NCBI RefSeq assembly: GCF_002277895.1
Contig: NZ_CP022999.1
Coordinates: 1,240,001 to 1,304,000, forward strand
DNA length: 64,000 nt
From: Rhizobium sp. 11515TR
GTDB taxonomy: Bacteria; Pseudomonadota; Alphaproteobacteria; Rhizobiales; Rhizobiaceae
Direction: 5' to 3'
A model generated the notes under the pieces. It saw only the letters and a program-made list of their open reading frames with translations, was not told where the DNA came from and searched no databases. Within the stretch, counting starts at the first letter, position 1. Every line of letters starts with the position of its first letter. The position numbers and the translations under genes are program-made. Positions 48,854 to 58,500 of this stretch are shown one piece after another.

Positions 48854-49405
48854 CATTCTCTTCAGGACCTCATCCTTGCGGACGATATGGTGCCAAAGGG
48901 CGGCCAGGATATGCAGGCTGACGACGGCATACAGGCAATAGGCGCCATACTCGTGAATCTCGGCGGCTGTTCTTTCCAGGCCCTTGTCGACCGGTAGCAG
49001 ATTGGGCCATTGGAAGAGGCCGAACCATGGCAGGTCATGGCCGCCGGCAGCGGATGTGATGTAGCCCGCAAGCGGCATCAGGATCATCAAGATGTAGAGC
49101 AGGATATGCGCGCCGCGGGCGGCATAGTGATTGAAGACGCCAAGTGGCCGTTGATAAGCAGGCTCCCCTAGCGAAAGCCTGAGCGGCAGACGGATGGCGA
49201 TGAGGAAAAGCGCCGTCATGCCGAGGGACTTGTGTATGTCGAGAAGGGCGCGACGCAGTGGTATGCCCGGTGTGAGGTAGGAACAATAAAGGCCGATGGC
49301 GAGCGCCGAGATGATGACGATGGCCATGAGCCAATGCAGAAGCCGTTGTGACGATCGGTAGCGGGTAGTGGGCGGCTCTACTGTGATTGCTGTCGTGTCG
49401 GACAT
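48845..49405 (-). CDS. Cytochrome b561-family membrane protein
   Basis: 186 residues from ATG 49405, preceded by GGAGAAACCG. Four membrane helices with haem histidines: RLLHWLMAIVIISALAIG (TM1), DIHKSLGMTALFLIAIRL (TM2), HILLYILMILMPLAGYI (TM3), HEYGAYCLYAVVSLHILAALWHHIV (TM4). YceJ/CybB-type di-haem proteins move electrons from quinol or to superoxide. No periplasmic YceI partner is adjacent. Confidence 0.92.
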   Translation of the reverse strand: MSDTTAITVEPPTTRYRSSQRLLHWLMAIVIISALAIGLYCSYLTPGIPLRRALLDIHKSLGMTALFLIAIRLPLRLSLGEPAYQRPLGVFNHYAARGAHILLYILMILMPLAGYITSAAGGHDLPWFGLFQWPNLLPVDKGLERTAAEIHEYGAYCLYAVVSLHILAALWHHIVRKDEVLKRMLF

Positions 49406-49618
49406 CGGTTTCTCCGGTCGTCTAGGGGTTACGGCGCGGATGCGGTCATCGGTCGGAATATGGTTGAATTGAGGGCCTTTCTGTTCACCTTCTCGCGAGC
49501 GGATATTTATCGACCGCCGGCGATGTGACGTCGGGTGCCAGCCAGAGGCTTCATTCCGGTTTGCAAAAGCGACTTTCTCGTCGGAAGTTGTGTCGGCCAC
49601 ACCCAGCTCTATCCGGCG

Positions 49619-49951
49619 CTATTGTTCCGGTTTGGGAGGTGCCCGGTTTCTTTCGCTGGCGCTGGAAAGGATCTCGCAGCTTTCCGTGTGAGTCTGCGCT
49701 CGCGTTTCGGCGACAACGGCCTTCGTACAAATGCCGATCTCATGTCCTTCAATCCGGAAGAAGGCGATTCCTCCGGCCTCGAGCGCCAAACGCAACTGCG
49801 CCTCCGTCGCCCGATGCAGGCTATGGCGGTTGCCTTCATAGTCGCGAATCGTGCTGCGCGATACGCCGGAGCGGTCGGCAAGTTCCGTCTGCGTCCAATC
49901 GAGGAAGCCGCGGGCTGCCCGGCAGAGCGCTGGTGTCAAAATCATCGCCAT
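49619..49951 (-). CDS. XRE-family helix-turn-helix regulator
   Basis: 110 residues from ATG 49951, with AAGGTAAG just upstream; longer starts (50068, 50011) add non-homologous residues. The HTH is LTPALCRAARGFLDWTQTELADRSGVSRSTIRDYEGNRHSLHRATEAQLRLALEAGGIAF, typical of small rhizobial XRE proteins with a short variable tail. It is divergent from the Mrp antiporter operon with a 171-base gap, so control of that operon is conceivable but unsupported by any visible operator. Confidence 0.85.
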   Translation of the reverse strand: MAMILTPALCRAARGFLDWTQTELADRSGVSRSTIRDYEGNRHSLHRATEAQLRLALEAGGIAFFRIEGHEIGICTKAVVAETRAQTHTESCEILSSASERNRAPPKPEQ

Positions 49952-50122
49952 CTTACCTTGACGCAGGGTTCGAAGCTGCCCATATTGGGCGATATTTGTC
50001 ATATAGGACATAATACACCGGATTTCTAGGGGTTTTGCCGTCGTGGCAGTCTGGCGTGATCCGGCCAAGCGAAGGAATGACGTTTTGGGATAACTGGCGA
50101 GCCTCTCTTTATTCTAGCACTT

Positions 50123-53011
50123 TTGGCTCTGCCGTTTATCGGAAGTCTTCTTTCCGTATGCCTCTTGCGCACGCAGTCGCGGCGCGGCCCGGCCTGGATC
50201 GCCGGAGCTGTCACATTTCTGGCACTGTTGATTTCCGCAAGCTTCTATCCTGCCGTCAAGGACGGCGGCGTTGTCCGTTATAGCATAGAATGGCTGCCGC
50301 AGCTCGGGCTTGATTTCAGCCTCAGACTGGATGGTTTTGCCTGGCTGTTTTCGCTCGTCATCACCGCCATCGGCTTTCTCGTCATCGTATATGCCCGCTA
50401 CTACATGTCGGAAGAAGACCCGGTTCCCCGCTTCTTCTCCTTCCTGCTCGCCTTCATGGGCGCGATGCTCGGCATCGTGCTGTCGGGCAATGTCATTCTG
50501 CTTTCGATATTCTGGGAGCTGACCAGCATCTTCTCCTTCCTGCTGATCAGCTATTGGCACAACACCGCCGCCGCCCGCGACGGTGCCCGCATGGCGCTGA
50601 CGATCACCGGGATTGGCGGGTTCTGCCTGCTGGTCGGGCTGATCCTGCTCGGCCATATCGTCGGGAGCTACGATCTGGACAAGATCCTCGCGTCCGGCGA
50701 TATCATCCGCAATCATCCGCTCTATCTGTCTGCGCTGATACTCATCCTCCTCGGTGCGCTGACGAAGAGCGCGCAGTTTCCGTTCCATTTCTGGCTTCCG
50801 AATGCGATGGCGGCGCCGACGCCGGTCTCGGCCTATCTGCATTCCGCCACGCTGGTGAAGGCGGGTGTCTTCCTGCTGGCGCGCTTCTGGCCAGTTCTCG
50901 CCGGCACCAACGAGTGGTTCTACATCGTCGGTGCCGCCGGCATCATCACCCTGTTGCTCGGCGCCTATTTCGCCATGTTCCAGCAGGATCTCAAAGGGCT
51001 GCTCGCTTATTCGACGATCAGCCATCTCGGTCTCATCACCACCCTGCTTAGCCTCGGCAGTCCGCTTGCGACGGTTGCCGCCATCTTCCACATGCTGAAC
51101 CACGCGACCTTCAAGGCGTCGCTGTTCATGGCCGCCGGCATTATCGATCACGAGACCGGCACGCGCGACATGCGCCGGCTGAGCGGTCTGTTCCGCTATA
51201 TGCCGTTCACCGGGGCGCTGGCGATCGTCGCGAGTGCCGCCATGGCCGGCGTTCCGCTGCTCAACGGCTTCCTGTCGAAGGAAATGTTCTTCGCCGAAGC
51301 GATCGAAACCCATGCGGATTCCATCCTCGATCGCATGCTTCCCTATGTGGCGACGCTCGCAAGTGCCTTCAGCGTTGCCTATTCGCTGCGCTTCATTCAG
51401 ACGGTGTTCTTCGGGCCGGCGCCGACCGATCTGCCGATCGCCAAGCCGCATGAGCCGCCGCGCTGGATGCGTTTCCCGATCGAACTCCTCGTCGTGGTAT
51501 GCCTGGTCGTCGGTATCGCTCCGGCGCTTTCGGTGGCACCCTTCCTGCATGCGGCCGTTGTCAGCGTCCTCAACGCCGATACGCCGCAATACAGCCTTTC
51601 GCTTTGGCACGGCTTCAACCTGCCTCTTATCATGAGCATCGTCGCATTGGTTGGCGGCACGGTGTTCTATTTCACTTTCAAGGATTATCTGTCGCGATGT
51701 GACGACGGCCCGCCCATCTTCCGCCGCCTGAAAGGGCAGCGAATCTTCGAGCGAGTGCTGGTCGAGGTTTCCTGGCATTGGGCGAGAACCGCCGAAAAGC
51801 GGATCGGCACGCGAAAGCTGCAGCCGCAGCTTCGCTGGGTCGTGGTGACGGGGTTTGCGGCCGGCCTGCTACCGCTTTATCTGTCCGGCTTCGAAGCCAA
51901 GCATTTTTCCTTCCTGGGCGCCGATCCGGTCTTCGCCGCAGTTTGGGCGATTGGTATTTGCCTTGCGATCGGCACAGCCTTCTTTGCCAAATATCATCGG
52001 CTTGCTGCCTTGGTGATGCTGGGCGGGGTTGGATTGATCGTCTGCATGACGTTCATCTGGCTGTCGGCACCGGACCTCGCGATCACCCAGCTTCTCGTCG
52101 AGATCGTCACGACGGTTCTCATCCTGCTGGGTTTGCGCTGGCTGCCGAAGCGGACGGAAGGGATCGACGATACGGTCGATTTGCGCGCCCGTTTCCGCCG
52201 CTTCCGCGATCTGGCGCTCGCCGTCATCTGCGGCGTCGGCATGATGTTCATTTCCTACGCCGTCATGACCATGCCGGTGCCCGATGCTATCGCGAATTAT
52301 TTCCTGGAGAATGCCTATTCGAAGGGCGGCGGCCGTAATGTCGTCAACGTCATCCTGGTGGATTTCCGCGGTTTCGATACGCTGGGCGAAATTGCCGTCC
52401 TTGGTGTAGTCGCCTTGACCGTCTATGCGCTGCTGCGTCGTTTCCGCCCTGCGCCCGACAGCATGGAGATGCCGGAACAGCAGCGGATCCAGAACCGTTT
52501 CGACGAAGAACGGCCGGAGCGTTCGGCCGGCGATACGGTACGCGACTATCTGCTCGTGCCCTCCGTCATCATGCAGTGGATGTTCCCCTTCGTGATCGCG
52601 CTGTCGGTCTATATCTTCATGCGGGGGCATGATGCGCCAGGGGGCGGCTTCTCGGCCGGCCTGACGCTCTCGATCGCCTTCCTGCTGCAATATTTGGCCG
52701 GCGGTACGCGCTGGGCTGAGGATCGCATCCGCATCCTGCCGCTGCGGTGGATGGGCGCCGGGCTTCTGATTGCGACGGTGACAGGTATCGGCGCCTGGTT
52801 CTTCGGCTATCCGTTCCTCACCTCGCATTTCCAGTATCTCGACGTGCCGTTGATCGGCAAAGTGCCGGCGGCAAGCGCGCTGCTCTTCGATCTCGGCGTC
52901 TTCCTGCTCGTCGTGGGATCCACGGTTCTGATCCTCGTCGCGCTTGCGCACCAGTCGATCCGTATCAACCGCCTGCGGGCGCTCGATGCCGACAAGGCAA
53001 AGGGGGATTGA
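50123..53011 (+). CDS. mrpA: Mrp-type Na+(K+)/H+ antiporter subunit A fused to subunit B (PhaAB-like)
   Basis: 962 residues. Residues about 60-560 are the NuoL/MrpA proton-channel fold (LLAFMGAMLGIVLSGNVILLSIFWELTSIFSFLLI, LGALTKSAQFPFHFWLPNAMAAPTPVSAYLHSATLVKAG, HMLNHATFKASLFMAAGIIDHETGTRD). The C-terminal end from about 800 (VIMQWMFPFVIALSVYIFMRGHDAPGGGFSAGLTLSIAFLLQYLAGG) is an MrpB domain, as in rhizobial PhaAB. The start is uncertain: the only in-frame usual codon is the TTG at 50123, but LFILALLALPFIGSLL begins before it, and an ATA at 50090 stands where a start would be expected. First gene of a six-gene operon. Confidence 0.92.
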   Translation: MALPFIGSLLSVCLLRTQSRRGPAWIAGAVTFLALLISASFYPAVKDGGVVRYSIEWLPQLGLDFSLRLDGFAWLFSLVITAIGFLVIVYARYYMSEEDPVPRFFSFLLAFMGAMLGIVLSGNVILLSIFWELTSIFSFLLISYWHNTAAARDGARMALTITGIGGFCLLVGLILLGHIVGSYDLDKILASGDIIRNHPLYLSALILILLGALTKSAQFPFHFWLPNAMAAPTPVSAYLHSATLVKAGVFLLARFWPVLAGTNEWFYIVGAAGIITLLLGAYFAMFQQDLKGLLAYSTISHLGLITTLLSLGSPLATVAAIFHMLNHATFKASLFMAAGIIDHETGTRDMRRLSGLFRYMPFTGALAIVASAAMAGVPLLNGFLSKEMFFAEAIETHADSILDRMLPYVATLASAFSVAYSLRFIQTVFFGPAPTDLPIAKPHEPPRWMRFPIELLVVVCLVVGIAPALSVAPFLHAAVVSVLNADTPQYSLSLWHGFNLPLIMSIVALVGGTVFYFTFKDYLSRCDDGPPIFRRLKGQRIFERVLVEVSWHWARTAEKRIGTRKLQPQLRWVVVTGFAAGLLPLYLSGFEAKHFSFLGADPVFAAVWAIGICLAIGTAFFAKYHRLAALVMLGGVGLIVCMTFIWLSAPDLAITQLLVEIVTTVLILLGLRWLPKRTEGIDDTVDLRARFRRFRDLALAVICGVGMMFISYAVMTMPVPDAIANYFLENAYSKGGGRNVVNVILVDFRGFDTLGEIAVLGVVALTVYALLRRFRPAPDSMEMPEQQRIQNRFDEERPERSAGDTVRDYLLVPSVIMQWMFPFVIALSVYIFMRGHDAPGGGFSAGLTLSIAFLLQYLAGGTRWAEDRIRILPLRWMGAGLLIATVTGIGAWFFGYPFLTSHFQYLDVPLIGKVPAASALLFDLGVFLLVVGSTVLILVALAHQSIRINRLRALDADKAKGD

Positions 53012-53349
53012 TGGAACTCATCTTGTCCATTGCGATAGGTGTGATGACGGCTTGCGGCGTCTGGCTGATCCTGCGTCCGCGCACCTACCAGGTCATCATC
53101 GGGCTGTCGCTGCTCTCCTATGCCGTCAATCTCTTCATCTTCGGCGTCGGCGGCGTGAAGACGAATGTGCCGCCGCTGCTCGGCGATGGCACCGCAACGC
53201 ACGCTCTGGCAGACCCGGTGCCGCAGGCTCTGGTGCTGACGGCGATCGTTATTGGCTTTGCGACAACGGCTCTCTTCCTCGTCGTGCTGCTTGCCTCGCG
53301 CGGCCTGACCGGTACTGATCACGTCGACGGACGGAGTGACCGGAAATGA
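53011..53349 (+). CDS. mrpC: Mrp antiporter subunit C
   Basis: 112 residues with three helices, homologous to NuoK: VMTACGVWLILRPRTYQVIIGLSLLSYAVNLFIFGVGG and DPVPQALVLTAIVIGFATTALFLVVLLA, the canonical MrpC motifs. The ATG overlaps the mrpA stop (TGATG) and follows AAGGGGG. It is an essential part of the hetero-oligomeric antiporter complex that exports Na+ or K+ in exchange for protons, giving salt and alkali tolerance. Confidence 0.95.
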   Translation: MELILSIAIGVMTACGVWLILRPRTYQVIIGLSLLSYAVNLFIFGVGGVKTNVPPLLGDGTATHALADPVPQALVLTAIVIGFATTALFLVVLLASRGLTGTDHVDGRSDRK

Positions 53350-54956
53350 CAGGCTGGTCGCATCACCTCATCATCGCGCCGATCCTTGTTCCGCTGATTG
53401 CGGGCGCATTGCTTGTGTTCATAGACGAGCGTTCGCGCACGCTGAAGGCACTTATCAGTCTGGCGGCAACGCTCCTGCTGGTCGGCATTGCACTTGTGCT
53501 CTTCCGCGCGGAGGGCGGATCGCCGGGGCTGGAGCGGGCCTATCTGCTTGGAAACTGGAGCGCGCCTTTCGGCATCGTGCTCGTGCTTGACGGATTATCG
53601 GCGCTCATGCTGCTGCTGACATCCATCGTCGCCGCCGCCGCGCTGATATTCTCGCTAGCGCGCTGGCACGCGGTCGGTGCGCATTTCCACACCATGTTCC
53701 AGCTGCTGCTGATGGGCGTCAACGGCGCGTTCCTGACAGGCGATCTCTTCAATCTCTTCGTCTTCTTCGAGGTGATGCTGGCGGCGTCCTACGGCCTGCT
53801 GCTCCACGGTTCCGGGCCGCTCCGCGTCAAGGCGGGCATGCACTATATTGCCGTCAACCTCGCGGCAGCGCTGCTCTTCCTCATCGGCGTCAGTCTCATC
53901 TATGGCACGGCGGGAACGCTGAACATGGCGGATCTTGCCATGCGCATCCCGGAAATGTCAGCCGATCGCCGCATGCTGATGCAGGCGGGCGCCGGCGTGC
54001 TCGGCATCGCATTCCTCATCAAGGCCGGCATGTGGCCGCTCTGCTTCTGGCTGCCGACGGCCTATAGCGCGGCTTCCGCGCCGGTTGCGGGCATATTCGC
54101 GATTCTCAGCAAGCTCGGCATCTACGTCATCCTGCGATTGACCATGCTGCTGTTTAGCGCCGGCCCCTCCGCGGGCTTCGGTGCGACCGTGCTTCTCTAT
54201 GGAGGGATGGCAACTCTGATCTTCGGAACGGCCGGTGTGCTGGCGTCTCAGGCGCTTGGCCGGCTTGCCGGCTTCTCGGTGCTGGTCTCATCCGGCACGC
54301 TGCTGATGGTAATCGGTATCAATGACGGCTCCATCTCGTCCGGCGCGCTCATGTATCTCGTCAGTTCGACGCTGACGATCAGCGCCTTCTTCATGCTGAT
54401 CGAGCTCGTCGAGCGCGGCCAGGATGCCGGCGCCAGCGTTCTTGCCGTCACGATGGAAGCCTATGGCGATGCCGAGGAGAAGGAACCAGCCGAAGGCGAT
54501 GGGGTGACCATGCCCGGCACCATGGCAATGCTCGGCATCTGCTTTGCCGCCTGCGGCATTCTGCTGGCCGGCCTGCCGCCTCTTTCCGGCTTCGTCTCCA
54601 AGTTCGCCATGCTCTCGGCCATGATGGGAACCGGCGCGATCGGCATTCCGCCGAGCGCTGCGGTATGGGCGCTGATCTTGCTGGTCATTCTCTCCGGCAT
54701 TGCCGCCCTGATTGCCATGACACGGGCCGGCATACGCACATTCTGGAGTTCGCTGGAGGGCACGGTTCCCCGTGTGCTTGTCATCGAGATATTCCCGGTC
54801 ATGGGCCTGCTCGCCTTGACGCTTGCATTGACGATCTGGGCAGGCCCCGTCATGCACTATATGGATGCGACCATTCGCACACTCAGCGACCCGAACGTCT
54901 ATGTCGATGCGGTTCGCAATGCGGTAGTTGCGCCCGCGAAAGCGAGAGGTCCGTGA
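53346..54956 (+). CDS. mrpD: Mrp antiporter subunit D
   Basis: 536 residues, about 14 helices, of the NuoM/NuoN type. Key segments are FNLFVFFEVMLAASYGLLLHGSG, LGIAFLIKAGMWPLCFWLPTAYSAASAPVAGIFAILSKLGIYVILRL and GILLAGLPPLSGFVSKFAML, which carry the proton-path Glu and Lys residues (VFFEVM, FLIKAG). The gene overlaps mrpC and mrpE by ATGA and a single base. The polar loop around residues 360-390 (VTMEAYGDAEEKEPAEGDG) is typical of rhizobial PhaD. Confidence 0.95.
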   Translation: MTGWSHHLIIAPILVPLIAGALLVFIDERSRTLKALISLAATLLLVGIALVLFRAEGGSPGLERAYLLGNWSAPFGIVLVLDGLSALMLLLTSIVAAAALIFSLARWHAVGAHFHTMFQLLLMGVNGAFLTGDLFNLFVFFEVMLAASYGLLLHGSGPLRVKAGMHYIAVNLAAALLFLIGVSLIYGTAGTLNMADLAMRIPEMSADRRMLMQAGAGVLGIAFLIKAGMWPLCFWLPTAYSAASAPVAGIFAILSKLGIYVILRLTMLLFSAGPSAGFGATVLLYGGMATLIFGTAGVLASQALGRLAGFSVLVSSGTLLMVIGINDGSISSGALMYLVSSTLTISAFFMLIELVERGQDAGASVLAVTMEAYGDAEEKEPAEGDGVTMPGTMAMLGICFAACGILLAGLPPLSGFVSKFAMLSAMMGTGAIGIPPSAAVWALILLVILSGIAALIAMTRAGIRTFWSSLEGTVPRVLVIEIFPVMGLLALTLALTIWAGPVMHYMDATIRTLSDPNVYVDAVRNAVVAPAKARGP

Positions 54957-55432
54957 TGCTGCCTTATCCGCTCCTGGCGCTGAGCCTGATCCTGATGTGG
55001 CTGCTGCTGAACGGCTTCACGCTCGGTCAGCTTATCCTCGGCATCATCGTCGCCGTTTTCGCCTCCTGGGGCATGGCGTCGCTGCGGCCCGAAAAATCGA
55101 GGCTGAGGAAATGGTATTTGCTGCCCAAGCTCTTCTTCCGGGTCGTTTTCGATGTCCTGAAATCGAATGCCCAGGTGGCCTGGATCATCCTGAGGGGACG
55201 CTCGCGCAAGACGACGCCGGGCTTCGTGGTCCTTGAGCTCAGGGTGCGGGATCAGATCCCGCTGGCGCTGCTTGCGGTTATCCTGACCAGCACGCCGGGA
55301 TCCGCGTGGCTGGAATATGATTCCAACGACAATACCGTGCTGCTGCATGTCCTCGATCTCGAAAACGAGGCGCAATGGCGCGATACGGTCGCCAATCGCT
55401 ACGAGAGCCTGCTGATGGAGATATTCGCATGA
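54956..55432 (+). CDS. mrpE: Mrp antiporter subunit E
   Basis: 158 residues with two or three N-terminal helices (PLLALSLILMWLLLNGFTLGQLILGIIVAVFASWGM) and a soluble C-terminal part with LRVRDQIPLALLAVILTSTPGSAWLEYDSNDNTVLLHVLD, the family signature. ATG shares its A with the mrpD stop. The longer open frame upstream is a shadow of mrpD. Confidence 0.93.
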   Translation: MLPYPLLALSLILMWLLLNGFTLGQLILGIIVAVFASWGMASLRPEKSRLRKWYLLPKLFFRVVFDVLKSNAQVAWIILRGRSRKTTPGFVVLELRVRDQIPLALLAVILTSTPGSAWLEYDSNDNTVLLHVLDLENEAQWRDTVANRYESLLMEIFA

Positions 55433-55710
55433 GCGCCATGATCATCCAGATATCCGTAGCGGCCGCGCAGCTGATGATCGTGGCGGCCATGGCGATTGCT
55501 TCCATCCGCATGTTTCGCGGCCCGCGCGCGCAGGACCGCATAATCGCGCTCGACACGCTCTATGTGAATGCGATGCTGTTGTTGTTGACCTTCGGCATAG
55601 GCACAGGTCGTGTCGTTTATTTCGAGGCCGCGCTCGTCATCGGCATGCTGGGCTTCGTTGCAACCGTTGCATTGGCGAAATTCCTGATGCGCGGAGAGGT
55701 GATCGAATGA
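55429..55710 (+). CDS. mrpF: Mrp antiporter subunit F
   Basis: 93 residues, three helices. AASIRMFRGPRAQDRIIALDTLYVNAMLLLLTFG is the family motif, with the conserved Asp in the second helix region. ATGA overlap with mrpE; the upstream longer frame is a shadow. Confidence 0.93.
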   Translation: MSAMIIQISVAAAQLMIVAAMAIASIRMFRGPRAQDRIIALDTLYVNAMLLLLTFGIGTGRVVYFEAALVIGMLGFVATVALAKFLMRGEVIE

Positions 55711-56090
55711 GCACGCCGTTTGAAAACATACCTCTATGGGCCGCGATCCCTGTCGGCGGACTTCTCGTGGTCGGCGCTTTCCTGACGCTCCTCGGCGCCA
55801 TCGGTTTTCTGAAGCTTGGAACATTCTACGAGCGCATTCATGCGCCGACATTGGGAACGAGCGGCGGCATCGGCGCGATCATGATCGCGTCGATGATCTT
55901 CTTTTCGACGACGACGCGGACGCTCATCATTCATGAACTGCTGATCGGTATTTTCATTACGGTGACGACGCCGATCACCTTCATGCTGCTCGCCCGCGCG
56001 GCGCTGCATCGCGATCGCGCCGAGCAGAACGGTAACGTTCCGCCCAAGCAATCGCCCGAGGAGACATTGGTCGAAAGGCGCCCGTCGTAA
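55707..56090 (+). CDS. mrpG: Mrp antiporter subunit G
   Basis: 127 residues, three helices. LGAIGFLKLGTFYERIHAPTLGTSGGIGAIMIAS and ITVTTPITFMLLARAALHRDR match MrpG/PhaG. It is the last gene of the operon, overlapping mrpF by ATGA, and converges on the LuxR-type gene (24-base gap with no clear terminator). Confidence 0.93.
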   Translation: MSTPFENIPLWAAIPVGGLLVVGAFLTLLGAIGFLKLGTFYERIHAPTLGTSGGIGAIMIASMIFFSTTTRTLIIHELLIGIFITVTTPITFMLLARAALHRDRAEQNGNVPPKQSPEETLVERRPS

Positions 56091-56113
56091 CGTTCAACCC
56101 GTCCGTTCGGGGC

Positions 56114-58468
56114 TTACAGCCAGCCGAGTGCGGTTGCAGCCCGGATTGCTTCGGCGCGGCGATGACAACCCAGCTTGCGGAACAGATTTCCGAGATGAAA
56201 CTTCACCGTCACCTCGGAGACATTGAGGGTATGAGCAATGCGCTTGTTCGACATGCCGCTCGCGATCAGCTGAATCATCTGGACCTCGCGCTGCGAGAGA
56301 CCACCCTGGAGGGCTTTCGCCTGTGGCGAGTTCACGGAGCTTGCAAAGAGCGAAAGCGCGGTGCGCACATCGGACGAGGTTTCGATGAAGCTGCGAATGC
56401 GCTGGTTCTTGAGAAGCGGCGAGAGAAAGATTCGCTCCTCGGAGAGCACGCCGTTGCAGCCAAGGCGCGTTGCGCCTTCAAGCGCCGATAGAAGATGCGC
56501 GCGCGTCGCAGCATTGTCCCGGCGCTGATAGGCGCCATAGCTTTGCCATAGCTGTAGGGCGACTTTCTCGCGGTTGGTGACTTTCGGGTTGGCGATCAGC
56601 GCATCGATCTGGCGCGACAGATAAGGACGTGGTGTCGAGAGGCGCACGCTGTCGCGCAGCCATGCCATGGCATAGGAAATTTCGTCCCGGCGGGCTAGGC
56701 GCGTCAGCTCCTCGTTGGCGCTTTCCACCCAGTTGCGGCCGATACGCATTCGGACGGCGGAGAGCGTTGCTGCCGCATCGCTCCAGCGATTGGCATTCTG
56801 GTAAGCGATGGCGGTGCGGATCTCCATCATGGCGTGAAATTGCAGGCCCTCGGACAGATGGATCCAGAGCCCGTCGAGAAAGCCGGGCCTGATCACCATC
56901 GGAAAGTGATCGGCCAGCACCTGTGATGTATAGTGGAGAGCGAACTGCATCAGGCTCGGCCAGATTTCTGCGGCGGCAAAATCATCGAATTCGTTCTGAA
57001 CGAATTGAAGAAGATCGCGGGGCCGGCCGGCTTCGTAGGAGATACAGGCTTCGGCGAGCCGCAGCATGCGGAATTCCGCCTCTGCTGCATGCGGCACCTG
57101 TTCCAGTTTCTGCCGTGCTTCCTGAGCGGCACGACGCGCGAAAAGAGCATCGCCGCTCATGAGACGCAATACCGTCTGATGCAGATGGATGAAGAATTCC
57201 AGCAGCGGCTGGCCACCCATATGGCCGAGATAGATCAAGGCGCGGGCCGCAGCGGCTTCCGCTTCACGGAAATTCCGGCGGCGGATTTCGAATTCCAGCA
57301 GCGCGTTGTAATAGGCGGCCCATTTGCCGTAATCGCCCATCGGATAATCCGCCATGAACTCGCCGAGGCGGGTGATCATGGCGTCCGTCGGCATCAGGTC
57401 CTCGGAAATCATGAGGTTGAGCCGGAACGTTCGCGCCGCAAAGGAAAAGCGCGATCCGCGCAGCAGGACCTTCAGCGGATCGAGATAGTCCGAACCCAGA
57501 TGTTTGCCGACGAGGTGGCGCACGCGCTGCAATTCTCCGAGCTTCAGGAGCGTGCGAGCCATGGCAAAAAGCACGACTTCGTTGGTCGCGATCATCTCGT
57601 GGGAAAAGCGCATGATGATATCGCGAAAGGTCCCGAGGCTGTTTCGATAGATCAGCTCCAGACCCCGAGCGCGCTCCAGAATCTGCGCCGCATGGGCCTC
57701 GTGCCCATGATCGAGGAGCAGCGACATGGCGGCAAGCGCACGTCCCGCCTGCTCGAAAGCGGAGGCTACCTCGATCACGGCGACGGTGGTTTCGAAGGTT
57801 GCCAGGCGTTCGCTGACGGCGTCTGTCAGGAGTGTCAGCAGTTCCTGATGTTCGTCCGGTGCCTCGATCAGGCGTGGTGGCAAAAGGCTCGTCCACTCCT
57901 CGACGGTGACAGGAGATCGCGTTTCGAGCCAGATGGAAAGCAGCGCGGTCTGTTCCGGCGAAAGGTGGCCGAGAAAATTCTCGCGCAGATAGTCGATGGA
58001 TAGGCGAGGGTCCTTTTGGCGTGTCAACGGCAGGAAAACCGGCCAGCCGGCATAATCCCTGACCAACCGGTTGGCTTCTTCGACTGGCAGTTCCCCCAAT
58101 TCCTCAACGGAAAATGTTAGATCGCCGGCGTCGAGCGTCACCGAACCTCGATGCAGGATGAGCCGCGCCAGCCCGCTGATGCGCTGATCGGGGCGGCAGG
58201 CGATGACCAGAACGTCGACGGTCTCCAGGAGCTGAGCGGAAAGACGAGCCGATCGAGCGGAAACCGGTACGTCCCATAAGAGCCATCCATCCCTCACGTC
58301 GCTCATGCGCGGTTGCTGCAGGTTGCAGACCTCCTTGCCCATCGCCTTTGCAGCCATGAACAGGACTGTGCTCTTTCCGGCTCCCGCAGGAGCGCGCAGG
58401 AAGATGACGCCGGCGTGTTCCGTCGCGATGCGATGGCAGAGATGAGGTCGGGCAATCAATCTGTGCAT
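56114..58468 (-). CDS. MalT-like LuxR-family regulator (STAND ATPase)
   Basis: 784 residues from ATG 58468 (MHRLIARPHLCHRIATEHAG); the frame is open further but without homology. The P-loop is FLRAPAGAGKSTVLFMAAKAMG; the middle about 400 residues are helical TPR-like repeats (for instance EAEAAAARALIYLGHMGGQPLLEFF); the C-terminal LuxR helix-turn-helix is LSQREVQMIQLIASGMSNKRIAHTLNVSEVTVKFHLGNLFRKLGCHRR. Such proteins act as ligand- and ATP-dependent activators. Divergent from the Dpp/hydantoinase operon across 136 bases with direct repeats, so it most probably activates that operon. Confidence 0.88.
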   Translation of the reverse strand: MHRLIARPHLCHRIATEHAGVIFLRAPAGAGKSTVLFMAAKAMGKEVCNLQQPRMSDVRDGWLLWDVPVSARSARLSAQLLETVDVLVIACRPDQRISGLARLILHRGSVTLDAGDLTFSVEELGELPVEEANRLVRDYAGWPVFLPLTRQKDPRLSIDYLRENFLGHLSPEQTALLSIWLETRSPVTVEEWTSLLPPRLIEAPDEHQELLTLLTDAVSERLATFETTVAVIEVASAFEQAGRALAAMSLLLDHGHEAHAAQILERARGLELIYRNSLGTFRDIIMRFSHEMIATNEVVLFAMARTLLKLGELQRVRHLVGKHLGSDYLDPLKVLLRGSRFSFAARTFRLNLMISEDLMPTDAMITRLGEFMADYPMGDYGKWAAYYNALLEFEIRRRNFREAEAAAARALIYLGHMGGQPLLEFFIHLHQTVLRLMSGDALFARRAAQEARQKLEQVPHAAEAEFRMLRLAEACISYEAGRPRDLLQFVQNEFDDFAAAEIWPSLMQFALHYTSQVLADHFPMVIRPGFLDGLWIHLSEGLQFHAMMEIRTAIAYQNANRWSDAAATLSAVRMRIGRNWVESANEELTRLARRDEISYAMAWLRDSVRLSTPRPYLSRQIDALIANPKVTNREKVALQLWQSYGAYQRRDNAATRAHLLSALEGATRLGCNGVLSEERIFLSPLLKNQRIRSFIETSSDVRTALSLFASSVNSPQAKALQGGLSQREVQMIQLIASGMSNKRIAHTLNVSEVTVKFHLGNLFRKLGCHRRAEAIRAATALGWL

Positions 58469-58500
58469 GCGGTGCTTGTAGGCGCGTGTTGAAAAATAAC

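Noticed and set aside
50114..51778. Long minus-strand open frame opposite mrpA
   Set aside because: It is rich in Arg, Glu, His and Gln in the way antisense frames of GC-rich membrane-protein genes are, has no recognisable domain and lies fully inside a well-supported gene.
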